Positions 15,477-24,391 of a stretch of DNA of 64,000 bases are shown here, in pieces. The notes beneath the pieces are model-generated. The model saw only the letters and a program-made list of their open reading frames with translations. It was not told where the DNA came from and made no database searches. Both the position numbers and the translations under genes were made by a program. Every line of letters begins with the position of its first letter. Within the stretch, counting starts at the first letter, position 1. Source of the stretch: Alistipes sp. (GTDB lineage Bacteria > Bacteroidota > Bacteroidia > Bacteroidales > Rikenellaceae); assembly GCA_017379015.1 (NCBI GenBank), contig JAFNXN010000009.1:1-64000 (forward strand). The letters run 5' to 3'.

Positions 15477-16718
15477 TTATCTTGCAACCTCCTTGTAGAC
15501 CTTGTCACCACGTCGCACCTCGCGCTCGGTCTTAAGCGAGATGTAGTCACCCTGCTTGGCACTATCGGTAGGCTGCTCGTGAAGCATGATGCCCAGAGCC
15601 TTCTGCTCCACAACACCAGTCTTCTCGCCCATAAAGAGGAGTGCATCGCCCTCCGTAACCTCGCAAGCCTCGACCAATACCTCAGCAACACCAATGCGCT
15701 TGAAGTAGTTGGTCACCTTGCCCATATACACCTTCTTAAGCGTTGCCGACGAGCCATAGTGCTGGCTATGCTCCACCATTGTCTTAGCAGCGTAGTAGCC
15801 ACCCCAGAAGTCGCGGTTGAAGACCGTGCGAAGCCTCTCCTTAAGTGGAGCAACGCTATCGGGCGTAAACTCTCCACGCTCCAAGAGGCGCAACGCCTCG
15901 TCGTAGCTCTCAACAACACGCTTTACGTACTCGCCACCGCGGGCACGACCCTCGATCTTGAGCACGCGCACACCTGCATTGATAAAGGTGTCAAGGAAGT
16001 CGATGGTACATAGATCCTTTGGCGAGAGTATATATTGCCCATCTACGTCGAGCTGCTGACCCGAATCCTTATCGGTGATGGTGTACTTACGACGGCATAT
16101 CTGACGACACGCACCACGGTTTGCCGAGTGGTGCGACTCATGCTCCGAGAGGTAGCACTTGCCCGACATCGACATACACATCGCTCCATGGGCAAACATC
16201 TCGATCTGCACCCTCCTGCCCGAAGGGCCGCAGATGTTACGCTCCTCGATCTGGCGAGAGATATTGGCTATCTGCTCCAACGAGAGCTCACGCGCCAACA
16301 CCACGACATCTGCCCACTGCGAGAAGAACTCCACGGCGGTGATATTCGAGATGTTGCTCTGCGTAGAGATATGCACCTCGATACCCACCTCACGAGCATA
16401 GAGGATGGCCGCTAGGTCGGTGGCGATGATAGCATCGATACCCTCCGCCTTAGCGCGATCAATGATGCGACGCATAACCTCCATCTCATCGTCATAGATG
16501 ACAATATTCACCGTGAGGTAGGTCTTAACTCCCGCAGCGTGTGCCACACGGACAATCTCCGCGAGATCGTCGAGCGTAAAGTTTACCGACGAGGCAGCAC
16601 GCATATTGAGCTGCTCAACGCCGAAATATACTGAATTAGCTCCTGCCGCAATGGCAGCGTTAAGCGCCTCGTAAGAGCCTACAGGCGCCATAATCTCTAT
16701 ATCTTGTCTACGAATCAT
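15477..16718 (-). CDS. peptidase U32 family protein (TrhP/YegQ-like)
   Basis: A 413-residue cytoplasmic protein of the U32 collagenase-like family. The central signature FAHGAMCMSMSGKCYLSEHESHHSANRGACRQICRRKY contains the conserved cysteine cluster likely to bind a metal centre. In E. coli the homologue TrhP/YegQ is needed for hydroxylation of uridine 34 in some tRNAs using prephenate; assigning that role here is by homology. It is 6 nt downstream of the polyprenyl synthase gene and probably co-transcribed. Confidence 0.9.
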   Translation of the reverse strand: MIRRQDIEIMAPVGSYEALNAAIAAGANSVYFGVEQLNMRAASSVNFTLDDLAEIVRVAHAAGVKTYLTVNIVIYDDEMEVMRRIIDRAKAEGIDAIIATDLAAILYAREVGIEVHISTQSNISNITAVEFFSQWADVVVLARELSLEQIANISRQIEERNICGPSGRRVQIEMFAHGAMCMSMSGKCYLSEHESHHSANRGACRQICRRKYTITDKDSGQQLDVDGQYILSPKDLCTIDFLDTFINAGVRVLKIEGRARGGEYVKRVVESYDEALRLLERGEFTPDSVAPLKERLRTVFNRDFWGGYYAAKTMVEHSQHYGSSATLKKVYMGKVTNYFKRIGVAEVLVEACEVTEGDALLFMGEKTGVVEQKALGIMLHEQPTDSAKQGDYISLKTEREVRRGDKVYKEVAR

Positions 16719-16724
16719 ACATCA

Positions 16725-17699
16725 TTACTTTTTACGCCCCATAAGGTTACGAGCAAACTCCTCGAGCTGTGAGGTACGCTCGCCAGCAATAGAGAGCGTA
16801 TCGAGAACTGCCAAAGCCCTCTCAAATCTAATCTTGATCTGCTGCTCTGTCGAGTGACGAACATCAAACTTATCGTATAGTGCCTTGACAATCGCTATCT
16901 TCTCGTCATCCGAAATGTCGGTTCGTCGATGCGTAGTACGCAACACCTCGCGCTCCTCCTCCGAAGCACGGCTCATTGCCTGCACCATTAGGTAGGTCTG
17001 CTTACCCTCAAGAATATCGCCACCAATCTTCTTGCCAAGCTTCTCATCGCCATAGCTATCGAGCATATCGTCCTGAAGCTGGAAAGCTAGGCCAAGCTCC
17101 GTGGCAAAACGGTACATCTTGCGAATATCATCCTCCGACGCACCCGCCAACGTTGCACCGATCATTGCCGAGCCTGAGAGAAGTGCCGAGGTCTTGTACT
17201 CGATCATCTTGATATAGTCCTCGGCAAATACCATGTCGACACTCTCAAAGTCCATATCATACTGCTGACCCTCACACACCTCGGTAGCCATATCGCTGAA
17301 GATATTCAAGATGCGATGAAGCTGAGTAGATGGCACTCGAGCCAGATACTTGTATGCTATGATAAGCATCGTGTCGCCCGAAAGAAGGGCCACATTACCA
17401 CCCCACTTAGCATACACCGAGGGCATACCGCGACGCATCGAGGCATTATCCATAATATCGTCGTGCAGAAGTGTGAAGTTGTGGAACACCTCAACAGCCA
17501 TACCAGCTGGCAATGCCTCCTCGACATCGCCACCGAAGGCATCGACGGTGAGCAACAGCAACACTGGGCGCAGACGCTTGCCACCGCCCGACATTGAGTA
17601 GACTATAGGGTCGTAGAGCAGCTTAGGCTCCTCAGGGGTTTGGAACTGAAGAAGTGCTGACTCAAAGAGCTTTAGGATCGTATCGTTATTATATTTCAT
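16725..17699 (-). CDS. polyprenyl (trans-isoprenyl) diphosphate synthase
   Basis: Condenses isopentenyl diphosphate units into an all-trans prenyl chain, most likely the menaquinone side chain precursor. The first Asp-rich motif LLHDDIMDNASMRRG and second QLQDDMLD are present; residues before the first motif are bulky aromatic/hydrophobic (FHNF), but product length cannot be read reliably. Start is ATG 17699 (324 residues) rather than GTG 17723. It belongs with uppS and the mqn genes as lipid-carrier and quinone supply. Confidence 0.93.
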   Translation of the reverse strand: MKYNNDTILKLFESALLQFQTPEEPKLLYDPIVYSMSGGGKRLRPVLLLLTVDAFGGDVEEALPAGMAVEVFHNFTLLHDDIMDNASMRRGMPSVYAKWGGNVALLSGDTMLIIAYKYLARVPSTQLHRILNIFSDMATEVCEGQQYDMDFESVDMVFAEDYIKMIEYKTSALLSGSAMIGATLAGASEDDIRKMYRFATELGLAFQLQDDMLDSYGDEKLGKKIGGDILEGKQTYLMVQAMSRASEEEREVLRTTHRRTDISDDEKIAIVKALYDKFDVRHSTEQQIKIRFERALAVLDTLSIAGERTSQLEEFARNLMGRKK

Positions 17700-17783
17700 A
17701 GTTCTATATTTTGTCGTTCGCACAATTTACGCACGCACGTAGCGTACACTATTAAAATAACTGGGTCAAAAATAGTAATTTTT

Positions 17784-17815
17784 TTGCATAGTTTAAAATA
17801 ATTTTGGTAACTTTG
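17784..17815 (+). promoter_or_regulatory. promoter of the ROK kinase gene
   Basis: TTG (17784-17786), 21-nt spacer, TAACTTTG (17808-17815): a good Bacteroidota promoter. The start codon follows 30 nt after the -7 box, giving a short leader. Confidence 0.75.
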
Positions 17816-17845
17816 ACCAATTAATTTCACAAAAACTTAACGACT

Positions 17846-18874
17846 ATGATGAAAAAATATGCCATGGGTATCGACATTGGCGGTACCAATACAGCCTTCG
17901 GACTCGTTGACGAGGATGGAAACGTAGTTGCCGAGAGCAAAATTTCGACCGACAAGTTTAAGTATTTCGACGACTACAAACCATATATCGACACTCTTGC
18001 AGTAGCGATGAAGGAGCTTATAGCATCGCAGCCCGAGTGCGACCTCATCGGTATCGGTATCGGCGCACCAAATGCAAATATCCACTCTGGACGCATCGAG
18101 ACACCTGCCAACCTCTGGAAGTTCGAGGATCCAAACGATCCACGCCCCGACTCAATTCGCACGTTTAACTTTGTAGAGGATCTAGGCAAGCACTTTGGCG
18201 GTGCTAAGGTCATGATTACCAACGATGCAAATGCGGCAGCTATTGGTGAGATGGTATTCGGTAATGCGCGCGGCATGAAGGACTTTGCGATGATCACACT
18301 CGGCACAGGTCTTGGTTCGGGCATCGTATGCAATGGCGAGATGGTTTATGGTCACGACGGCTTCGCTGGTGAGTTTGGTCACATCGCCGTGGCATCACGC
18401 GAGAGTGGTCGCCAGTGCGGTTGCGGTCGCAAGGGCTGTCTTGAGGCCTACGTATCGGCAACAGGTATCAAGCGCACAGCATTCGAGCTTATGGCAACAA
18501 TGACCTGCGACAGCGAGCTACGTAGTGTGCCTTACGACAAGTTCGAGGCAAAGATGCTCTCTGACGCAGCTGCAAAGAACGACCCTATCGCCCTAGAGGC
18601 ATTCGAGCGCACAGGTAAGACCCTCGGCTTGGCACTTGCCGACCTTACTGCCATCACCTCGCCCGAGGCCATCATCCTATTTGGTGGCTTGGCAAATGCT
18701 GGCGACTACATCATGCGCCCTACACACCGCCACATGGAGGAGAATCAGCTTGGCGTGTTCAAGGGCAAGGTTAAGCTTATGATGAGCGGTATTCAGGATA
18801 AGAATGTAGCTATTTTGGGTGGCGCAGCTCTTATCTGGAAGCAGCACCTCGAGGCAGTCATCGAGAACTACTAA
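17846..18874 (+). CDS. ROK family sugar kinase (glucokinase-like)
   Basis: Phosphorylates a hexose with ATP, probably glucose or an amino sugar. The 342-residue protein has the phosphate-1 loop GIDIGGTNTAFGLVD (8-22), catalytic Asp127 in ITNDANAAA, the adenosine loop TLGTGLGSGI (151-160), and the ROK zinc site with His179 and CGCGRKGC (191-198). There is no N-terminal HTH, so it is an enzyme rather than a ROK repressor. It is monocistronic: own promoter upstream and strong terminator downstream. Confidence 0.93.
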   Translation: MMKKYAMGIDIGGTNTAFGLVDEDGNVVAESKISTDKFKYFDDYKPYIDTLAVAMKELIASQPECDLIGIGIGAPNANIHSGRIETPANLWKFEDPNDPRPDSIRTFNFVEDLGKHFGGAKVMITNDANAAAIGEMVFGNARGMKDFAMITLGTGLGSGIVCNGEMVYGHDGFAGEFGHIAVASRESGRQCGCGRKGCLEAYVSATGIKRTAFELMATMTCDSELRSVPYDKFEAKMLSDAAAKNDPIALEAFERTGKTLGLALADLTAITSPEAIILFGGLANAGDYIMRPTHRHMEENQLGVFKGKVKLMMSGIQDKNVAILGGAALIWKQHLEAVIENY

Positions 18875-18915
18875 TAGCCTTATGCCTACCTAGTTGGTAG
18901 GACATATTCACATTT

Positions 18916-18970
18916 AACCATATTCCTTGTGCGTATCACTACACACGAGTAATATGGTTATTTTCTTTTA
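18916..18970 (+). terminator. terminator of the ROK kinase gene
   Basis: AACCATATT (18916-18924) pairs with AATATGGTT (18951-18959), with an inner TTGTG/CACA stem, followed by ATTTTCTTTT. Confidence 0.85.
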
Positions 18971-19068
18971 ATAAATCGACACACCTAACACCCTTCATAC
19001 GCCACCTACTCACCGACACATTTAAAACAAAATTACACCCCACAATAGGTAAAATCTAGGCGTTTTGT

Positions 19069-19098
19069 TTGCTCTTTAGTATAATTATACTAACTTTG
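19069..19098 (+). promoter_or_regulatory. promoter of the transglutaminase-like lipoprotein
   Basis: TTG (19069-19071), 19-nt spacer, TAACTTTG (19091-19098). It predicts a leader of about 140 nt. In the rest of the gene-free stretch 18875-19244 I see only the ROK-gene terminator and the leader hairpin listed next; 18971-19068 shows nothing recognisable. Confidence 0.75.
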
Positions 19099-19120
19099 CC
19101 ACATTATGCACACGTAATGC

Positions 19121-19171
19121 GCGCGCAATGCTTCATGAACGTATCGCTACACGATGTTAGGAAGAGCGCGC
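19121..19171 (+). promoter_or_regulatory. structured 5' leader hairpin
   Basis: GCGCGC (19121-19126) and CTTC (19131-19134) pair with GAAG (19161-19164) and GCGCGC (19166-19171); inside, AAC...ATCG pairs with CGAT...GTT. It forms a GC-rich hairpin within the 5' untranslated region of the downstream lipoprotein gene. No known riboswitch class was recognised. Confidence 0.5.
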
Positions 19172-19244
19172 AACTTGTAACGCTTGCTAATACTTTTAGA
19201 GGATATAGAGGTTATAAGTTAACCGTATTTAATTTAGATATACT

Positions 19245-20528
19245 ATGAAATTACAACATCTTTTTTATGTTAGTTTGCTAATTGGCTCTATTATTGGGTG
19301 CGGTAAGGACGAAAACCTAAAGCAGGAAGATGAGCATAATAAAGGTCAAGAAGAGACTATTCAATATAGCTTGGGTTATAAGTTGAAAGAGGATAATCCT
19401 CTAATATATGGTTCTGGCGGAGAAATTCTAATTCCAAGTGACGTTGTATCGGGATGGAGCGCAGAGGTATTAGAAGAGGATGATAAGTATTGGCTTAAGT
19501 TGTCGCAAGATGGTGATGGACTAAGGGTGTGTACTATTGCTAATGAGACCGATTCCGAGCGAGAGGCTACGATTCGTTTTACTCGAGAGGGTAGCGAAGA
19601 TTATCTTACTGTCCGACAATTCAGGAATATTATACGCAGAGAACGCATAAGTGAACGTCGAGTTAGAAACGAACTAAGCGTGTGGTACGAAACGAATAAC
19701 TTTGATCGCGCTATTGCCATACTACCTATCCCAGTGTCAAATATATATCAAGATGTCTTTGATATTGAATGCTTTGGTGGCGAAATATGTGTGGCTCAAG
19801 ATGATGAGACAAAGTATTTATATCGATATATAGACGCTGGTTATAAGATGCCAGCACCATATGATTCGTGGCTACGAGAGGAGTTTACTATCACTAATTA
19901 TAGCGTTGATGTAGACTTTGATGCGATTACATCATACGTTGAGATTGATAAAGAGTCTTCTCCATATCTAATGCACACAGGTAAATCTGGTGATATTATC
20001 GATCCATATAATGCTGAAATAGCAGCTATATCTGAGTCGTTATGGGCTGAGTCTGATGGTGATATTATAGACTATGCACGCCTATCATATGAGTGGGTTG
20101 CTGCTAATATGGCATACCTCAACCCTAATACAGGTCTTCATCCACTAACTGATATTTTGGCTAATGGTGGTGGCGATTGTGGAAATCAGGCAACTGTTTT
20201 TAATACCTTGATGCGATGTATTGATGTTCCTGCACGCCATGTGGTTATGGTGCGCACAAATGGCACATTTCACGTGCGTTCTGAATTTTATCTTGCTGGT
20301 TATGGATGGATACCAGTAGATGCTAATGCAAAGAATCAGATTCCATATGGCGATTTCTTTGGCAAGATTCAAACAAACGAGATAGTTGTCAATAGCAACA
20401 TTAATATTCCTGTTGATTTGGATGGATTAGGCCTCACAAATTTGGTGTTATTACAGAACTTTGCTGCTTGGTATTGGTGGCATCGTGAGACTCCAATAGA
20501 GTTCTATCATGCAGTTGTTGAGATATAA
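19245..20528 (+). CDS. lipoprotein with BACON-like and transglutaminase-like domains
   Basis: A 427-residue lipoprotein (lipobox GSIIGC, Cys19). After an acidic linker, about residues 45-135 resemble a BACON/Ig-like module (WSAEVLEEDDKYWLKL, then REATIRFTREG). The C-terminal half is a transglutaminase-type papain fold with the triad Cys312 (GGDCGNQA), His343 (TFHVRSEF) and Asp359 (WIPVDANAK). Family members cut or cross-link peptide bonds, or act as peptidases, outside the inner membrane. The gene is clearly more AT-rich than its neighbours and stands alone between a terminator and an unrelated flippase operon, so it looks like an accessory islet. The substrate is unknown. Confidence 0.82.
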   Translation: MKLQHLFYVSLLIGSIIGCGKDENLKQEDEHNKGQEETIQYSLGYKLKEDNPLIYGSGGEILIPSDVVSGWSAEVLEEDDKYWLKLSQDGDGLRVCTIANETDSEREATIRFTREGSEDYLTVRQFRNIIRRERISERRVRNELSVWYETNNFDRAIAILPIPVSNIYQDVFDIECFGGEICVAQDDETKYLYRYIDAGYKMPAPYDSWLREEFTITNYSVDVDFDAITSYVEIDKESSPYLMHTGKSGDIIDPYNAEIAAISESLWAESDGDIIDYARLSYEWVAANMAYLNPNTGLHPLTDILANGGGDCGNQATVFNTLMRCIDVPARHVVMVRTNGTFHVRSEFYLAGYGWIPVDANAKNQIPYGDFFGKIQTNEIVVNSNINIPVDLDGLGLTNLVLLQNFAAWYWWHRETPIEFYHAVVEI

Positions 20529-20558
20529 TATGATTCGTGACTTAAAATAGAGATTATG

Positions 20559-20601
20559 ATCGAGGTAAGAGATAGAGTAAAACGCTTCTTGTTACCTCGA
20601 T
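20559..20601 (+). other. 10-bp inverted repeat downstream of the transglutaminase gene
   Basis: ATCGAGGTAA (20559-20568) and TTACCTCGAT (20592-20601) form a perfect stem with a 23-nt loop. There is no U-run, so it may be a weak or Rho-aided terminator or a stabilising 3' end. The remainder up to 20686 shows no promoter I would assert. Confidence 0.5.
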
Positions 20602-20686
20602 ACAGCTCTTAAGGATGAAATACAGCGTCTTTTGTGGGATTACGTGACACCCAGGCGTACGAAGATTATGATTTGAGGACTTGACA

Positions 20687-22183
20687 ATGTTAGAAAAGTT
20701 AGCTAAACAGACTGCTATATACGGCATAAGCACGATCGTTGTTCGCTTTTTGAACTACCTGCTTACGCCCTACTACACCCGCATATTCGACCAGGGAGAG
20801 TATGGTATCATCACAGATATTTATGCTCTTATACCCTTTGCCCTAGTGCTACTATCTATGGGCATGGAGTCGAGCTACTTTCGCTTTACCACACGCGCCG
20901 AGGAGCAGAGAAATAGTGAGCAAGGGGGCGATGTCAAAGGGGCAAAGCGACGTGTATTTGCCACAACATGGGGTATCACATCGCTTGCCGCCACACTCTT
21001 CTTCCTCCTAATCCTTCTACTTAGGATGCCTATCGCTCACCTTATGGGCGAGTCATACGTTGCACATCCAACCTATGTTCCTATCGTCGCTGCGATTGTC
21101 ATGCTCGACATCTGGGCAGTGATCCCCTTTGCTCGACTTCGCGAAGAGGGGCGTGCCATGCGCTATGTCTTGCTCAAGGCCCTCAGCATGATGCTAAACC
21201 TAGCACTCGCCATAGGCTTTGGCATCGCTGGGTTATACTCAACGGAGTTTGGCGTGGGCTGGGTGCTTATAGCCAACCTCGCAGCGAGCCTCGTAACCCT
21301 CATCGCCCTGCTACCCACCACCGAGTGGATAGCTCCACGCATCGACCGAAGGCTACTTAGCCAGATACTTATCTACTCCCTACCGCTACTCATCAGCGGA
21401 ATAGCGGGCACGGCAAATGAGTTTATCGACCGCCAGATGATCAAGTATCTCGCACCAGGTAGCGAGGCAGAGGCAATGGCAGAGCTTGGCATATATGGTG
21501 CCATAGTTAAGATTGCTGTGGTGATGACCCTCTTCACACAGATGTACCGCCTTGCCGCAGAGCCATTCTTCCTATCGGGATTTAAGAAGGAGGAGTTCAA
21601 GGAGGCAAATGCCGCAGCGATGAAGTACTTCGTGATGGCATCGATGGTGATATTTCTCGGCATCGTCCTCTTCCGCGACCTCTTTGCCCTCATAGTAGGA
21701 CCACAGTTCCGCGAGGGCATCGATATACTCCCAGTTGTCCTTGCCTCAAACGTATTGGCGGGCATCTGGTTCAACCTCTCGTTTTGGTATAAGAGAGAGG
21801 AGAAGACTCGCTACGCGGCATACATAACATTCCTAGGTCTTGGCGTAACACTTGTGCTAAGCTTCTGGCTCGTGCCAAAGTTTGGTTATCGCGGTGCTGC
21901 GTGGGTGCGCCTAGCGGCTGAGGCTGCAATGGTGGTTTGGAGCTATACCCTATCGCGCAAACACTTCCCGATGCCCTACGACCTACGTCGCATGGGCGAA
22001 TATGCGCTACTCACTATCCTAGCATACGCCACCTCGGAGCTTGTTGAGGCACACGCCAACCACACGACATGGCTCATAGCTAACGTAGCTATATTCTGTG
22101 GCGTAGTGCTCTTTGCCGTGTGGCGCGAGAAGATTGATGTTAAGGCCCTTGCAGGAGCCATAATTGGCAGATTTAGACGATGA
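20687..22183 (+). CDS. oligosaccharide flippase family protein (Wzx/MOP type)
   Basis: A polytopic membrane protein of 498 residues with about 12-14 hydrophobic segments, beginning LAKQTAIYGISTIVVRFLNYLLTPYYTRIF, the typical N-terminus of polysaccharide-exporting MOP flippases. These move lipid-linked glycans across the inner membrane. Start is ATG 20687; a TTG two codons earlier is less likely. It overlaps holB by 4 bp (ATGA), so the two are translationally coupled although functionally unrelated. No glycosyltransferase cluster surrounds it, so this is a stand-alone housekeeping-type flippase rather than part of a capsule locus. Confidence 0.9.
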   Translation: MLEKLAKQTAIYGISTIVVRFLNYLLTPYYTRIFDQGEYGIITDIYALIPFALVLLSMGMESSYFRFTTRAEEQRNSEQGGDVKGAKRRVFATTWGITSLAATLFFLLILLLRMPIAHLMGESYVAHPTYVPIVAAIVMLDIWAVIPFARLREEGRAMRYVLLKALSMMLNLALAIGFGIAGLYSTEFGVGWVLIANLAASLVTLIALLPTTEWIAPRIDRRLLSQILIYSLPLLISGIAGTANEFIDRQMIKYLAPGSEAEAMAELGIYGAIVKIAVVMTLFTQMYRLAAEPFFLSGFKKEEFKEANAAAMKYFVMASMVIFLGIVLFRDLFALIVGPQFREGIDILPVVLASNVLAGIWFNLSFWYKREEKTRYAAYITFLGLGVTLVLSFWLVPKFGYRGAAWVRLAAEAAMVVWSYTLSRKHFPMPYDLRRMGEYALLTILAYATSELVEAHANHTTWLIANVAIFCGVVLFAVWREKIDVKALAGAIIGRFRR

Positions 22184-23322
22184 AGTTTTCGGATATTATA
22201 GGACATGACGACCTGAAACGTCGTCTTAAGACACAGATCGACTCTGGACGTGTCAGCCATGCGCAGCTCTTCAGCGGTGCAGCAGGTCACGGCACGCTCC
22301 CTCTGGCCCTTGCCTACGTGCAGTATCTCTTCTGCCCCAACCGCCATGATGGCGACTCGTGTGGCGAGTGCCCCTCATGCAAACAGGTGGCTGCACTGGC
22401 CCACCCCGACCTACACTTTGTCTTCCCCGTAAATAAACAGAATAAGAAGTCGGGCGAGGTGATCATCAGCGACATGTTTCTCGATAAGTGGCGCGAGATG
22501 TGGCACGAGAGTGGTGGAATATTCACCCCCGAAGAGTGGTACGACAGGCTCGACCTCGGCAAGACAATGAAGGGTCTTATCACTGCCAAAGAGTCCGAGG
22601 AGATCATCCGCAAGCTACAATTCAAGAGCTTCTCATCGGAGTATAAGGCGATGATCGTATGGCTGCCCGAGGCGATGAATCAGGAGGCTGCAAACAAGAT
22701 CCTCAAGATCCTTGAGGAGCCCTGGGAGAAGACACTCTTCATCCTCGTGTCGGAGCGTCCCGACCTGCTACTTGCCACCATCACCTCACGAACACAGGAG
22801 GTTGCGGTGGGTGGTATCGACAGTGCCACACTAGAGCAGATAGCTCGCCGCGAGGGTCGCGAGGAGCTCGAGGCGCGCAACATGGCGCGTCTTGCACGCG
22901 GATCGCTCATCGAGCTTCGCGCAATGCTGCGCGGCGAGAGCGACGAGGCACGCAAGCAATATTTCGAGCTATTCTGTCGTCTTATGCGCCTGAGCTACAA
23001 CGACAAGCACCTCGAACTATTCGAGTGGGCAGACGACCTCGCTACGCTGACACGCGAGGGACAGCGACAGTTCTTCCTCAATGCCGTGCGCCTGTTGCGC
23101 GAGAGCTACATGCTCCACGCGGGCCTTGGAAGCATCAGCTATCTGTGGGGCGAGGAGGCAAAGTTCTGCCGCAATTTTGCCCCATACATAGGCAACCAAA
23201 ACATCGAGTATCTGGTCGAGGAGATCGAGCAGGCGATGATGCAGATAGCCCAAAACGGAGCACCACGTATAGTATTTACCCACTTCGCACTCGCAGTGTC
23301 GAAGCGCATAAATAGACTTTAG
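22180..23322 (+). CDS. holB: DNA polymerase III clamp-loader subunit delta-prime
   Basis: Part of the clamp loader that places the sliding clamp on DNA. The 380 residues begin FSDIIGHDDLKRRLKTQIDSGRVSHAQLF, the usual delta-prime start. A four-cysteine zinc site lies in CPNRHDGDSCGECPSC, and the SRC-like region is LKILEEPWEKTLFIL...ATITSRTQ. The Walker A loop is degenerate (SGAAGHGTLPLA), as expected for delta-prime, which does not hydrolyse ATP. folK begins two bases after the stop, so they share a transcript. Confidence 0.95.
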   Translation: MKFSDIIGHDDLKRRLKTQIDSGRVSHAQLFSGAAGHGTLPLALAYVQYLFCPNRHDGDSCGECPSCKQVAALAHPDLHFVFPVNKQNKKSGEVIISDMFLDKWREMWHESGGIFTPEEWYDRLDLGKTMKGLITAKESEEIIRKLQFKSFSSEYKAMIVWLPEAMNQEAANKILKILEEPWEKTLFILVSERPDLLLATITSRTQEVAVGGIDSATLEQIARREGREELEARNMARLARGSLIELRAMLRGESDEARKQYFELFCRLMRLSYNDKHLELFEWADDLATLTREGQRQFFLNAVRLLRESYMLHAGLGSISYLWGEEAKFCRNFAPYIGNQNIEYLVEEIEQAMMQIAQNGAPRIVFTHFALAVSKRINRL

Positions 23323-23324
23323 AG

Positions 23325-23813
23325 ATGACAAGCGTAGTACTTCTACTAGGTTCAAACGACGAGCGTGCGGCAGAGATCATCTCACAAGCCGTCGCCATCA
23401 TCGACATATCTGTTGGCAAGCTTGTGAAGCTATCGCAGGAGTATCGCTCGAAGGCATACGGTTTTACCTCCGAAAGCGAGTTTATAAATCGCGCCATGGA
23501 GATCACTACCGATGCCGATGCCTACGAAGTGCTGCGACGCATAAACCTCATCGAGGCACTTTTGGGTCGTAACCGCGATAAGGAGCAAGAGGTAAAGGAA
23601 CTTACAAAGGAGAGATATGCCTCACGACCTATCGACATAGACATAATTTTTTATGGCGATGAGACGTTCTCCGATAGTAGGCTTACCATACCCTACCACT
23701 TTCTCGACCAAAGAGAGTATGCACTACGCCCCGTAGCCGAGATAGTGCCTGAACGCCGCCACCCAGCTCTTGAGCACACACCACTCAAGATGCTCGAAAT
23801 GTTAACATTATAA
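23325..23813 (+). CDS. folK: 2-amino-4-hydroxy-6-hydroxymethyldihydropteridine pyrophosphokinase
   Basis: Transfers pyrophosphate from ATP to the pterin in folate synthesis. The 162-residue protein has the N-terminal LLLGSND, the pterin/ATP region around LLGRNRDKEQ, and the Mg-binding signature SRPIDIDIIFYGD with two Asp residues, followed by IPYHFLDQREYALRPVAEI. The usual RNPIL/GPR segment is replaced by a variant with an insertion (EVKELTKERYA). It is co-transcribed with holB. Confidence 0.93.
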   Translation: MTSVVLLLGSNDERAAEIISQAVAIIDISVGKLVKLSQEYRSKAYGFTSESEFINRAMEITTDADAYEVLRRINLIEALLGRNRDKEQEVKELTKERYASRPIDIDIIFYGDETFSDSRLTIPYHFLDQREYALRPVAEIVPERRHPALEHTPLKMLEMLTL

Positions 23814-23823
23814 AGATTTTGTG

Positions 23824-24384
23824 ATGAGAAATAGAACGATAATAAAGATTTTGATGCTATCTCTTGCGATAGTAGGCACGACAGCATGCTTCAAGGAGGA
23901 GAAGCAGGGAACACAGTTCAAGATTGCAGTATCGATACAGAATGTCGAGAGCGACCCTGTGCTACCATGTCCCCACGAGTTGGACTCCTATGCCTTCTAC
24001 GTGGGCAAGGGCAGCAAGTGGGAGGTGAGCTCGTGGGAGGATGCTCTTGCACGACGCATAACCAACACAAACAACCCCGCGGAGCAGCTCACAAACCCCG
24101 AGGTGGTGGGCACGTGCGACGTAACGGCAGAGTATCAACTGAGCCTTGAGCTATGGAGCCAGTATGTCTTTATGGTCGTTGTAGACCCAGTGAACAGAAT
24201 CTACGCTACGCGCTTCTATGAGACACCCATGAACTGGCCCGTGACCCACACACAGCTACACATTTATGCTTGGCGCAAGAGTGGCTCAGCAACAGGATGG
24301 GACGTGGTAAACCCCTTCCCCGATGATAAGCGCGAGCCACTAGTTCCCGACGAGGAGCAGACCGAAGAGCAGATGGAGGAGTAG
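23824..24384 (+). CDS. hypothetical lipoprotein
   Basis: A protein of 186 residues from ATG 23824 (a GTG sits one codon upstream). The signal peptide ends at TTACFKEEK, so Cys is lipidated. The mature part reads as a beta-rich domain with alternating hydrophobic strands (FKIAVSIQNVE, YQLSLELWSQYVFMVVVD, HTQLHIYAWRK). It has a strongly acidic tail (EEQTEEQMEE). I do not recognise the family. It follows folK by 10 nt and precedes the large Ig-like lipoprotein by 7 nt, so it belongs to an envelope block with the next two genes. Confidence 0.75.
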   Translation: MRNRTIIKILMLSLAIVGTTACFKEEKQGTQFKIAVSIQNVESDPVLPCPHELDSYAFYVGKGSKWEVSSWEDALARRITNTNNPAEQLTNPEVVGTCDVTAEYQLSLELWSQYVFMVVVDPVNRIYATRFYETPMNWPVTHTQLHIYAWRKSGSATGWDVVNPFPDDKREPLVPDEEQTEEQMEE

Positions 24385-24391
24385 ATGGAAG

